A stretch of 42,989 nt of DNA from Treponema sp. (GCA_012516755.1 JAAYWE010000211.1:1-42989); one strand, 5' to 3'; numbered from the stretch's first letter, positions 18,020-27,315 are shown. Notes: generated by a model not told the origin, from the sequence alone. Translations and numbers: made by a program.

Positions 18020-20809
18020 TTATTTATTTTTAGAACCGCGTGGTCTGCCCCGAGGGCGTTTTGCCTTGGACGATGCGGCGGCCTTTGGAGGTCTACCAGG
18101 TTTTCTTGTAGATTTATGAGCGGCCTGAGCATCTTCAATCACCGCCTGTGCAGCAGCGAGTCTAGAGACGGGCACCCTGAAAGGAGAAGAGGATACATAG
18201 TTCATGCCTACTCGATGACAGAATTTTACCGACTCTGGATCTCCACCATGTTCACCGCAGATACCTACCTTGAGTCTAGGCCTCGATGAGCGGCCTTTTT
18301 CTATTCCCATTCGTATAAGCATACCTACGCCATCCTGGTCGATATTCTGAAATGGGTCTGCTTTGAAAATCGCTCCCTTCTTTTCATCGATATAGTCTGG
18401 CAGAAACCTACCGGCATCATCGCGGGACAAACCGAGGGTCATCTGAGTCAGATCATTTGTACCAAAGGAGAAAAATTCAGCGACTTTTGCTATTCTATCT
18501 GCGAGCAAAGCGGCTCGTGGAACCTCTATCATCGTACCGATCATATATTTCAATGGCACTTCTGATGCCGCTATTATGGCAGCCGCTATTTCACGTGCTC
18601 TTGACTCAAGAATTTTTAGCTCTTTGTCATCTATAACCAAAGGGATCATAATCTCTGGAAGAACTTTTATACCATTCTTGGTCATATTGCATGCGGCGGT
18701 GATTATTGCCGTAACCTGCATATCCAGGATTTCTGGATAGGTTATGGTCAAACGGCAGCCTCTATGACCTAGCATTGGATTTAGTTCATGCAGTTGCTCT
18801 ACTCGCTGAATTACCTTTTCAATAGGAACACCAATTGCATCGGCAAGCTCGCGCTGACCTTCTTCATCGTGTGGAACAAATTCATGAAGAGGTGGGTCGA
18901 TTAGGCGGATAGTTACAGGTAGACCATCCATCACTCTAAATATGCCCTCGAAATCTTTGGTCTGAAATGGGAGGAGTTTAGCCAGGGCTTTTTTACGGCT
19001 TTCGGTATCATCCGCTATGATCATCTCGCGAATTGCAAGAATACGCTCTTCTGAATCGAAAAACATATGCTCAGTTCGGCATAGTCCTATTCCTTCAGCA
19101 CCCAACTCCCTGGCCTTTTCAGCATCATAAGGAGTGTCGGCATTGGTGCGAACTTTGAGCTTTCTGGTCCTGTCTACCCAGGACATAAGAGTTTTATACG
19201 CTTTAGGAGGCTCGGGCTTAACAAGTTTGAGCTGCCCAAGATATACATTTCCGGTATTGCCATCCAGAGTGATATAATCTCCTTCTTTTACGATCTTATC
19301 TCCAACGGCAAAATGGCGGTTTTCATAGTCTATTTCGAGCTTTTCGCAGCCCACAATACAGCATTTACCCCATCCTCGCGCAACAACGGCGGCATGGCTT
19401 GTCTTGCCACCGGTAGCTGTCAGAATACCTTGAGCTGCATGCATGCCGCCTACATCTTCGGGACTGGTTTCCTTGCGAACAAGGATGATTTTTTCACCCT
19501 TTTCTTCCCATTCCTCAGCGACCTTTGCATTGAATACAACCCTGCCTACTGCGGCTCCTGGAACAGCATCGATACCTTGCACAAGAAAAGATTTCTTAAG
19601 CGCTGTAGCATTCGATTTATCGATCATTGGATAGAAAATTCCCTCTATATCAGAGGCTTTGATACGAAGTATCGCTTCTTCTTTAGTAATCAGCTTTTCT
19701 TTTACAAGATCTACTGCGATGCGGAAGGCTGCAATAGGGCTACGTTTTCCCGTACGGCACTGCAGCATATAGAGCTTACCTTCTTCCACGGTGAATTCCA
19801 GATCTTGCATATCTCTATAATGTCTTTCAAGCTTTCTGCGGATATCGACAAGCTGTTTGTATACTTTTGGGTCAAGCTTTTCGAGCTCTGCAAGCTTTAT
19901 AGGCGTCCTAATTCCCGCAACAACGTCCTCGCCCTGAGCATTAATGAGATAATCACCGTAGAAGATATTTTCGCCAGTATTTGGGTCCCTGGTAAAACAT
20001 ACGCCGGTGCCCGAACTGTCACCTTTGTTACCAAAAACCATCTGAACGATATTTACGGCGGTCCCTTTAATTCCCACCAGCTTCTCTACTTTTCGGTATG
20101 TCACGGCTTTTTCTGCCATCCAAGAATCGAAGACCGCATTGATAGCGCCTTTTAGCTGTTCCCATGAGTCTTGCGGAAAATCTGTCCCAATATGATCGCG
20201 ATATATCTTCTTGAAGGATTTGATAAGCTCACCGAGTTCTTCTTCGTTCACATCGGTATCGTTTACTTTTTGTTCGGAGGGTATTCCTATGCGTGGCCTT
20301 GTCTTTGTCTCTTTGATTTCCTCAAAGGCTTTATCGAATATTTCCCTATCTATTCCCATGGCTATAGAGCTATACATCATAATAAAGCGCCTATATGCAT
20401 CCAGAGCAAAGCGCCTATTTCCGGTCTTAGAAGCAAGACCCTCGACCGAAGCATCGGTAAGACCGAGATTCAAGATAGTCTCCATCATACCGGGCATCGA
20501 AACAGGTGCCCCGGATCGAACAGAGACGAGAAGCGGATCCCTTGGATCGCCAAGGGTCTTTTTTGTCACCTTTTCTAGATTCTTTATATGCTTTTGGATC
20601 TCTGCTTCAAGCCCTTCCGGCCATTTTTTCCCATTCTTGTAATAAAGCTCACATACTTCTGTGGAGATAGTGAAGCCGGCGGGAACTGGAAGTCCAATTT
20701 TGGTCATCTCGTGAAGGCCTGCTCCCTTGCCACCGAGCAGCTCTTTCATTGAGCCATCTCCTTCGGCAAGGCCTGCACCAAATGCATACACGAATTTTCT
20801 TCTTGGCAT
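18020..20809 (-). CDS. ppdK: Pyruvate, phosphate dikinase with basic AT-hook-like C-terminal tail
   Basis: GGKGAGLHEMTKIGLPVPAGFTIS, SVRSGAPVSMPGMMETILNLG, GGKTSHAAVVARGWGKCCIVGC (phospho-His), KVGICGEHGGDPESVKFCHRVGMNYVSSSPFRVPVSRLAAAQA (catalytic Cys). Tail STRKPGRPPKAAASSKAKRPRGRPRGSKNK. Confidence 0.97.
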   Translation of the reverse strand: MPRRKFVYAFGAGLAEGDGSMKELLGGKGAGLHEMTKIGLPVPAGFTISTEVCELYYKNGKKWPEGLEAEIQKHIKNLEKVTKKTLGDPRDPLLVSVRSGAPVSMPGMMETILNLGLTDASVEGLASKTGNRRFALDAYRRFIMMYSSIAMGIDREIFDKAFEEIKETKTRPRIGIPSEQKVNDTDVNEEELGELIKSFKKIYRDHIGTDFPQDSWEQLKGAINAVFDSWMAEKAVTYRKVEKLVGIKGTAVNIVQMVFGNKGDSSGTGVCFTRDPNTGENIFYGDYLINAQGEDVVAGIRTPIKLAELEKLDPKVYKQLVDIRRKLERHYRDMQDLEFTVEEGKLYMLQCRTGKRSPIAAFRIAVDLVKEKLITKEEAILRIKASDIEGIFYPMIDKSNATALKKSFLVQGIDAVPGAAVGRVVFNAKVAEEWEEKGEKIILVRKETSPEDVGGMHAAQGILTATGGKTSHAAVVARGWGKCCIVGCEKLEIDYENRHFAVGDKIVKEGDYITLDGNTGNVYLGQLKLVKPEPPKAYKTLMSWVDRTRKLKVRTNADTPYDAEKARELGAEGIGLCRTEHMFFDSEERILAIREMIIADDTESRKKALAKLLPFQTKDFEGIFRVMDGLPVTIRLIDPPLHEFVPHDEEGQRELADAIGVPIEKVIQRVEQLHELNPMLGHRGCRLTITYPEILDMQVTAIITAACNMTKNGIKVLPEIMIPLVIDDKELKILESRAREIAAAIIAASEVPLKYMIGTMIEVPRAALLADRIAKVAEFFSFGTNDLTQMTLGLSRDDAGRFLPDYIDEKKGAIFKADPFQNIDQDGVGMLIRMGIEKGRSSRPRLKVGICGEHGGDPESVKFCHRVGMNYVSSSPFRVPVSRLAAAQAVIEDAQAAHKSTRKPGRPPKAAASSKAKRPRGRPRGSKNK

Positions 20810-20981
20810 GAGGTTTTTCCTCCGATATATAGAAAACGGGCTGACGAATAAGTAATTCGCTGCGGTGGAAAACTAATCGAAACGGCAAAATTAGTCAAGC
20901 TATGTATAAATAACGTTGTTAATTATCTTATTATTCTGCTTAAAGGAATTAAGACATTGCTTTATATCGTTATATCTATCG

Positions 20982-21626
20982 TCATCTCCAAACGATTTCG
21001 ATTTGGGGGGAAGAGCTCACAGTTAAAAGATCAGCCATTGCGCATTCCAGGATGGTCTTTTTGCCAGAGCTTGTTTTACGAATAAAATCCCCATATTTAA
21101 TAGAGACCTCAGGAGCGGGAGATTTTGCGGTCTCAATGATCAGGATAAATCGATAAGATGAAAACTGTTCAAAAATGTACTTCTTCATATCTGGATCAAG
21201 AGGCGGAATGTCATTACCAAAATCGAATTTCAAAGAATAGCTGCCATTTTCTTCGCTGAATCTAGTATAACTTCGGGTAGGATCGAGGTAGTCTATAAGA
21301 TTCTCTGGAGAAGCGAAATTCAACGCAAAAGAAATAATTGTATTGTTGGCGTTATTTGTTTTTGAGTACGATTTCAGGGAAATACCTTCTGAGCCCTGTA
21401 ATCCTCGCTCGATATCTTCGCGAGAGAGGGCAAGGGGTAGGGAAGGGGTGGTTTCTTCTGATCCGAAATCCACAAAGTCCTTAGATATTTGATATACAAC
21501 AGAGAATGTTCCCGCACCTTTGGAATCGATTTTGGTTGAAGCTTCAATCCCGATACAAGAGATGAAACATAAAGTCAGAGAGATAGTAAAAGCCATAAAG
21601 AGCAATATTTTCCCGAGACTTTTCAT
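20982..21626 (-). CDS. Putative lipoprotein
   Basis: In-frame Met at 21626: MKSLGKILLFMAFTISLTLCFISCIG, a signal peptide with relaxed (spirochaete-like) lipobox FISC. Confidence 0.7.
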   Translation of the reverse strand: MKSLGKILLFMAFTISLTLCFISCIGIEASTKIDSKGAGTFSVVYQISKDFVDFGSEETTPSLPLALSREDIERGLQGSEGISLKSYSKTNNANNTIISFALNFASPENLIDYLDPTRSYTRFSEENGSYSLKFDFGNDIPPLDPDMKKYIFEQFSSYRFILIIETAKSPAPEVSIKYGDFIRKTSSGKKTILECAMADLLTVSSSPQIEIVWR

Positions 21627-21639
21627 TGGATTAGCCCTC

Positions 21640-21930
21640 TCATCCGTATATCTCGTAATGCATCTGTACTTCAAAGAGTTCTACCGGATAATGGTCCTCT
21701 ATGAACGTTACAGCATCTTGCAGTACTTTTTCTCCGTACTGTGCGGAATTAGATACTAGCGCAGCTCCTATTTCTGCAAAAACAAGTGAATCAAGCAAGT
21801 CAGTTTCGGCGCAAGAAAGTCGGTATCTGTGCTGAAGTCTGTCCTTTATTCCGGAAACTACTCTTCTTTTATCTTTGATAGTGGATGTCTCATTCAATTT
21901 GAGCACCAATCGCAACATTGAAACAACCAT
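21640..21930 (-). CDS. DUF503 / YlxP-like protein
   Basis: MVVSMLRLVLKLNETSTIKDKRRVVSGIKDRLQHRYRLSCAETDLLDSLVFAEIGAALVSNS matches the DUF503 pattern (SLKDKRRVxxSlkdRlrnrfnvsvAE). Confidence 0.75.
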   Translation of the reverse strand: MVVSMLRLVLKLNETSTIKDKRRVVSGIKDRLQHRYRLSCAETDLLDSLVFAEIGAALVSNSAQYGEKVLQDAVTFIEDHYPVELFEVQMHYEIYG

Positions 21931-21996
21931 TCTATATAATATTATCACTTGAGCCTGTCCTTGACAGCCCCTTTCTACGGGGATATTGTCCAAGCC

Positions 21997-24246
21997 ATGA
22001 AAAGAAGACTCATTACCTCAGCCCTTCCATATGTAAACAATGTTCCTCATCTTGGCAATCTGATTCAGGTCTTATCTGCAGATGTGTTTGCTAGATTCTG
22101 TAGACTTAGTGGATATGAGACTTTGTATGTCTGTGGTACCGATGAATATGGCACCGCAACTGAGACAAAAGCTCTCGAGGAAAAAGTGAGTCCGCGTGAG
22201 CTCTGTGATAGGTTTTATGCAATTCACCGCGATATCTATGAATGGTTTGAAATATCTTTTGATACTTTCGGTAGAACATCGACTCCAGAGCACACAGAGA
22301 TCACGCAATCCATTTTTCTAGATCTAGACAATAATGGCTATATTTCAAGTCAATCCATAGATCAACTCTATTGCGATACTTGTGGCCGTTTTCTTGCCGA
22401 TCGATATGTAAGAGGAACTTGTCCACATTGTGGTTATGATGGAGCACGTGGCGACCAATGTGAGATGTGCGGGAAATTGCTCGATCCAATGGAGCTTTTG
22501 AATCCCAAATGCATAAGTTGCGGAGGTACTCCAAGACCACGTTCAACCAGACATCTATATTTGGATCTGCCTGCAATACTTCCTAAGCTGGAAGCCTGGA
22601 TGAAAGACGCAAGTGTAAAAGGCTTTTGGGCAAACAATGCAATACAGATGACACAGGCTTGGATACGAGATGGGCTGCATCCACGCGCTATCACCAGGGA
22701 TCTAAAGTGGGGGATTCCCGTACCCAAAGAGGGATTTAAGGACAAGGTCTTTTATGTATGGTTTGATGCGCCTATCGGTTATATTTCAATGACAGCAAGA
22801 TTGGCAAAGGAAAGGGGGTTCGACTGGAAAAGCTGGTGGCAGAAACCCGACGAAGTAGAACTTTTCCAGTTCATAGGTAAAGATAATATTCCATTCCATA
22901 CTGTCATTTTTCCTTCCAGCCTTCTGGGCACCGGAAAAAAATGGACTATGCTGCATCATATGTCCAGTACCGAATATCTCAATTATGAAGCTGGCAAGTT
23001 TTCCAAATCCAAGGGTATTGGCGTTTTTGGAAACGACGCTATGAATACTGGGATTCCTGCTGATATTTGGCGCTTTTATGTATTTTGGAATAGACCTGAG
23101 ACTTCAGATCATACATTCACATGGGCCGATTTCCAGGAAAAGGTAAACGGAGAACTAATAGGCAATTTGGGAAACCTTGTAAATAGGACACTAACTTTTA
23201 TTTCGCGCTATTACAAAGGAATTATCCCCGATGGAACTCCAGATGAAGCCTTCTGGAAGGAGGTTACGGATCGCGAACAAGAGACTTCAAAGCTTCTGGA
23301 ACTGGCTGATCTTCGAGATGCATTCAGAACCATTTTTTCCATAGCAGATTTGGCCAACAAGCGTTTCCAGTATGAAGAGCCATGGAAAGCTAGAATAGAC
23401 AATCCCAAAAAAGCCAGCTCCCTTATGCGCGACCTATGCTATGTGCTGAAAGATCTAGCAATAATGACCTATCCCTATATGCCAAGGACAGCCGAGAAAC
23501 TTGCATCTTTTTTAGGGATAGAAATAGGACAGGGGAAGCTTGGCTGGGCTGATCTTGGTCTAAGAGGAGACCTTAAAAGAATAGAAAAACATGAGGTTCT
23601 TTTTAATAGACTTGAGGATGAGCTGATTGCCTCCCTTCGCGCTCAATATTCTGGCTCTCAAAAAGAAAGAGAAGAAATGGCAGAGCAGAATCGCAAAAGC
23701 GAGGGGCAGCTCCCTGTTTCTGAAGAAGAAGATCACAATGATCGATTAGATCAGATAATAGATCTATGCGTCGCTCGTATTATAAAGATCGAGCGACATC
23801 CCAAAGCCGACAGACTATATATAGAGACCCTGGACGATGGCAGTGGCTTAGAAAGAGTTATTGTTTCAGGACTTGTGCCCTTTTATAGAGAAGATGAGCT
23901 TCTTGGCAAGAATATTATAATTGTTAACAACTTAAAGCCAGCAAAATTGCGTGGGATTGAGAGTAAAGGCATGCTTCTCGCGGCATCGACCAAAACCCCA
24001 GAGGGAAACGATATCGTCGAAGTTCTGACCGCTCCAAAGGCAAATCCTGGTGAAAGAGTATTGCCAGAAGATATAGACATGGAAAATCCGGCAGAGACGG
24101 TACCAAAGGAGAGCATCGATATCGAAACATTTTTAAGAATACCAATGTATGCAAAAGATGGATATGCTTGGATAAAAGGCCAGCGTCTTATGGCTCATGG
24201 CGAACCTATAAGGCTCGAAAAAGTTATGGATGGGAAAATTGGCTAA
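21997..24246 (+). CDS. metG: Methionyl-tRNA synthetase with C-terminal tRNA-binding (EMAP/Trbp) domain
   Basis: ITSALPYVNNVPHLGNL (HIGH), CxxC zinc knuckles, FSKSKGIGVF (KMSKS), C-terminal IIKIERHPKADRLYIETLDDG domain. Confidence 0.97.
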   Translation: MKRRLITSALPYVNNVPHLGNLIQVLSADVFARFCRLSGYETLYVCGTDEYGTATETKALEEKVSPRELCDRFYAIHRDIYEWFEISFDTFGRTSTPEHTEITQSIFLDLDNNGYISSQSIDQLYCDTCGRFLADRYVRGTCPHCGYDGARGDQCEMCGKLLDPMELLNPKCISCGGTPRPRSTRHLYLDLPAILPKLEAWMKDASVKGFWANNAIQMTQAWIRDGLHPRAITRDLKWGIPVPKEGFKDKVFYVWFDAPIGYISMTARLAKERGFDWKSWWQKPDEVELFQFIGKDNIPFHTVIFPSSLLGTGKKWTMLHHMSSTEYLNYEAGKFSKSKGIGVFGNDAMNTGIPADIWRFYVFWNRPETSDHTFTWADFQEKVNGELIGNLGNLVNRTLTFISRYYKGIIPDGTPDEAFWKEVTDREQETSKLLELADLRDAFRTIFSIADLANKRFQYEEPWKARIDNPKKASSLMRDLCYVLKDLAIMTYPYMPRTAEKLASFLGIEIGQGKLGWADLGLRGDLKRIEKHEVLFNRLEDELIASLRAQYSGSQKEREEMAEQNRKSEGQLPVSEEEDHNDRLDQIIDLCVARIIKIERHPKADRLYIETLDDGSGLERVIVSGLVPFYREDELLGKNIIIVNNLKPAKLRGIESKGMLLAASTKTPEGNDIVEVLTAPKANPGERVLPEDIDMENPAETVPKESIDIETFLRIPMYAKDGYAWIKGQRLMAHGEPIRLEKVMDGKIG

Positions 24247-24257
24247 GTAAAAAACCA

Positions 24258-25544
24258 ATGTCCGATGTATTAGAGCAGAGTGCCATGGATGTTTTACCAA
24301 GAATAGAAATAAGCCCCATTCTATCGGCAATCGATTGTTTGCCTGAATGCTGTGATCAGGGCTTTTTGCAATCCAAGTTCTGGGGACTTTTTAAATCTCG
24401 CACCGGCTGGCAAGCCTATTCATGCACATACTCTTTCTATAATAAGGATTTGAGTGGTAGGATCCTTGTTTTGAAGAGGAAATTTGCAAAACTTTTTTCT
24501 TTTCTTTATGTTCCTTTTGGAGCAGCGGAATTGAGTTCTATTCCAGAGCGTTGGATTACTCTGGCTGCACTTGGGCGAGCTTTGGGCGAAGCTTTTGGTG
24601 GCAGAGATGTTTTCATACGTTTCGATTTGCCATGGGAGTGCGATGTAGATCCAGCAAAGACTAAGGAAGAAAAAAAGCCTGATATAGAAAATTCTTTGGG
24701 ATTCCATATTTCGGGCTTGTATAAAGGAACCGACGTTCAGGTGCCAGACACCGTCATCTTAGACCTGCGAGATGAAGAACAAAGAATATTAGCTAAAATG
24801 AAGCCTAAATGGCGCTATAATATAAGACTATCTCAAAAGAAAGGCATTTCTGTAGCAGACGAAGGTTTCTCCAGTCTTCCATTATTTATGTCTCTTTATA
24901 AAGAAACAGCTAGGCGAGATAGAATAGCTATTCATCCGGAGAGCTACTACAAGACTCTATTCGAAACAAGCTCTGAGATCTCAGAAGTTGCTCAAGAAAA
25001 TTCTATAACTACCACCAGGCCCCGTTTGTCTCTATATGTTGCTCGGCATAAAGATGAGGTTCTTGCATGCATAATTGTCTTGCATTTTGGAAATACCTCG
25101 ACCTATCTCTATGGGGCATCATCGAGCGAGAAACGAAATCTAATGCCTACTTATGCATTGCAATGGCAAGCTATTCTCGATGCAAAGAGATTCGGGGCAG
25201 ATAAATATGATTTCTTTGGTATACCGCCCGATGATAAAGATGCGTCTCATCCTATGGCCGGACTCTATCTCTTTAAGACGGGCTTTGGGGGAGAAATAAT
25301 ACATCGTTATGGAGCCTATGATATCAGTTTAAGGCCTTTTCTCTATTTTGCTTTTAGAACAGCAGAAAAGATGCGAAGCTTCTGGCACAAAAGGATCAAA
25401 AAATCTCTGAATAAAAAGACAGTTGGACTATCTGGTAAGGCCACAAAAGAGTCAACAATTCGGAATGTACATCAAGGGCAGGTATCCGAAGAGCTAGCTT
25501 CTTTAAGCTCCGATTCAGAAAACACGAAACCCTCGAATCCATAA
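24258..25544 (+). CDS. FemAB-family peptidoglycan interpeptide-bridge / lipid II aminoacyltransferase-like protein
   Basis: In-frame ATG at 24258; MKPKWRYNIRLSQKKGISV, YLYGASSSEKRNLMPTYALQWQAILDAKRFGADKYDFFGIPP are FemX/FemAB-like motifs. Confidence 0.82.
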   Translation: MSDVLEQSAMDVLPRIEISPILSAIDCLPECCDQGFLQSKFWGLFKSRTGWQAYSCTYSFYNKDLSGRILVLKRKFAKLFSFLYVPFGAAELSSIPERWITLAALGRALGEAFGGRDVFIRFDLPWECDVDPAKTKEEKKPDIENSLGFHISGLYKGTDVQVPDTVILDLRDEEQRILAKMKPKWRYNIRLSQKKGISVADEGFSSLPLFMSLYKETARRDRIAIHPESYYKTLFETSSEISEVAQENSITTTRPRLSLYVARHKDEVLACIIVLHFGNTSTYLYGASSSEKRNLMPTYALQWQAILDAKRFGADKYDFFGIPPDDKDASHPMAGLYLFKTGFGGEIIHRYGAYDISLRPFLYFAFRTAEKMRSFWHKRIKKSLNKKTVGLSGKATKESTIRNVHQGQVSEELASLSSDSENTKPSNP

Positions 25545-26050
25545 AGTCGCGCAAGAGGAGATTTCCATATATTGGAAGGGAGACCCGCCTTCCAGCAGAG
25601 CTGCTCTAAGAAAGTTTCTTTATCCCATCCAAATTCTATTGGCACTTGTGGAAGCAGTATTCCAGATCTTCCATTAGCATAGATGAGAAGACCATGTTTC
25701 CCTATCACAATTTCCTCTGGAGAGATCGGGTATAAGGGAGAGAGGAGGGTGATTTCTATCTCGATCAATGGAAGCTCCTCCTCGTGCAAGGGCGGAAAAC
25801 GTGGGTCTTCGAATGCAGCCGCAAGCGCCATCTGTTTTATAGTGCTAGGCAAATTAGCGTCGCCCTGGATTCTACCAATACAACCCCTAAGCGATCCATT
25901 TTTTTTCAATGTGACAAAGGCTCCACATTTTAGAGATGTAGAAAGGTGCGGAGGATCGATTTCCTTTTCGCCTTTCAACGAAGCATGTATTGTGAGGCGC
26001 GCATAATTCAATAGTTTCTTTTGATCCTCTGGAGATATTGCAAATTCCAT
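25472..26050 (-). CDS. AMMECR1-domain protein (AmmeMemoRadiSam system protein A)
   Basis: GAFVTLKKNGSLRGCIGRIQ, AAAFEDPRFPPLHEEELPLIEIEITLLSP motifs. Confidence 0.92.
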   Translation of the reverse strand: MEFAISPEDQKKLLNYARLTIHASLKGEKEIDPPHLSTSLKCGAFVTLKKNGSLRGCIGRIQGDANLPSTIKQMALAAAFEDPRFPPLHEEELPLIEIEITLLSPLYPISPEEIVIGKHGLLIYANGRSGILLPQVPIEFGWDKETFLEQLCWKAGLPSNIWKSPLARLYGFEGFVFSESELKEASSSDTCP

Positions 26051-26053
26051 AAT

Positions 26054-26875
26054 TTACCTCTTAAAACCTATTGCTCCATAGCCTACCACTAGCTCATCAC
26101 AGTATTCTCTGTGTTTCGAAGAATTATCATAATCTAGCAATTCTGCTCTTGCCTCTGGAAATGCAATCCTGAAGGCTCGAATAACTGCCTCTCCACAAAA
26201 GGAATTATAACAAGCTCTTACGTTTCCAGTAAATTCGGCAACTGGTCTGGAAAGAGAATAGATGAAATCCTTAGAAAGCAAATCACATTCTTCCGGAGAA
26301 TCGCTTACCGCAAGATTCGAAGATAGTACAAAGACAGCATAGTTTCCGATATATCTGCTTATTTCTTCAAACAATCTCGTGGCGGTCTCAATGGTCAGAG
26401 GATTCTTACCCGATATGATGCAAGGCAATATGGGCACCCCTGGGAAAAAATGAGATGCAAATGGCAATTGAAGCTCTATCGAGTGTTCTTCCAAATGTGG
26501 CAGATCATCTTTTTTCAACATGGGTATCTTGTTAAGGAGATAATCCCTGAGGTTCAAATCTATATTCAAGCAGGCACCCGGAATATCGAATCTTGTGGAT
26601 TCAGGAAGAAAAACACCATCTTCATAGGGCAGATGAGAAGGCCCCATAATGACGATAATTGAAGGATTCGAACCCAGAATTGCACCCCACGATTCCATGC
26701 TGATCTTCCCGCTGTAGAGAAAGCTTCCATGGGGAGCAATAATGCCAAATGCAGGGCATGGTATTCGCTTTGCATATAGACTAAGACCGTCTATTTCAGA
26801 CATTAGCATCTGCGGTTCAGATGGATAGAAAATTCCCGAAAGCAAAGGGCTTCGTGCGATTTTTTTTTCGCTCAT
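26054..26875 (-). CDS. MEMO1-family protein (AmmeMemoRadiSam system protein B)
   Basis: AGIFYPSEP-like start (SGIFYPSEP), APHGSFLYSG, GPSHLPY, EEHSIELQLPF, CG-containing C-terminus; adjacent to AMMECR1. Confidence 0.88.
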   Translation of the reverse strand: MSEKKIARSPLLSGIFYPSEPQMLMSEIDGLSLYAKRIPCPAFGIIAPHGSFLYSGKISMESWGAILGSNPSIIVIMGPSHLPYEDGVFLPESTRFDIPGACLNIDLNLRDYLLNKIPMLKKDDLPHLEEHSIELQLPFASHFFPGVPILPCIISGKNPLTIETATRLFEEISRYIGNYAVFVLSSNLAVSDSPEECDLLSKDFIYSLSRPVAEFTGNVRACYNSFCGEAVIRAFRIAFPEARAELLDYDNSSKHREYCDELVVGYGAIGFKR

Positions 26876-26894
26876 TTTAGTGCTCTAATGTATA

Positions 26895-26922
26895 AGTATA
26901 TTGCCAAATCTCGAAAATGCAA
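26895..26922 (-). promoter_or_regulatory. Candidate sigma70 promoter for MEMO-AMMECR1 pair
   Basis: On the minus strand TTGCAT (26922-26917), 16-bp spacer, TATACT (26900-26895). Confidence 0.3.
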
Positions 26923-26953
26923 GAAATGTGAGTTATGATTTTTTGGCGAGAAA

Positions 26954-26983
26954 TTGATTGCGCATAGACTGTCGTCATATTAT
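26954..26983 (+). promoter_or_regulatory. Candidate sigma70 promoter for small ORF 26995-27315
   Basis: TTGATT, 18-bp spacer, TATTAT just upstream of the GTG start. Confidence 0.35.
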
Positions 26984-26994
26984 TATTTAGCTAA

Positions 26995-27315
26995 GTGGAA
27001 ACAGTTACTCAAGCTCTTCTTTATGAAGAAAAATTGCTTAGAAATCGCCTTCAGAGAGTCGAGAGCGAATGCGCATCGAGACCCAAGGGTAGTATTGTCC
27101 TGAAACGCAGATATAACCAAGTATATGCATATTTACAATGGAGGGAAGGCAATAAAGTATGCAGCCGGTATCTTGGTAGAGCAGATTCCTGGCAATGCAG
27201 ATCGATCCAAGCAAAGATTTCAGAAAGGCGAAAATACATGGAAGAGGCAAAGGAAATAAGAAAGAAGCTTGAGGCGACAAGGCATCTTCTAGACGAAGTG
27301 AGAAAATTCGGTTGA
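26995..27315 (+). CDS. Small conserved-type protein (KGSIxxKxxxxxxYxYLQWREGxKVxSRYLG motif)
   Basis: 106-aa ORF from GTG; RPKGSIVLKRRYNQVYAYLQWREGNKVCSRYLGRA resembles a widespread short family of unknown function. Confidence 0.6.
   Translation: METVTQALLYEEKLLRNRLQRVESECASRPKGSIVLKRRYNQVYAYLQWREGNKVCSRYLGRADSWQCRSIQAKISERRKYMEEAKEIRKKLEATRHLLDEVRKFG

Noticed and set aside
19313-20155. 280-aa plus-strand ORF antisense to ppdK
   Set aside because: Entirely within strongly supported ppdK; low-complexity Phe/Cys/His-rich composition with no family resemblance. A shadow ORF.
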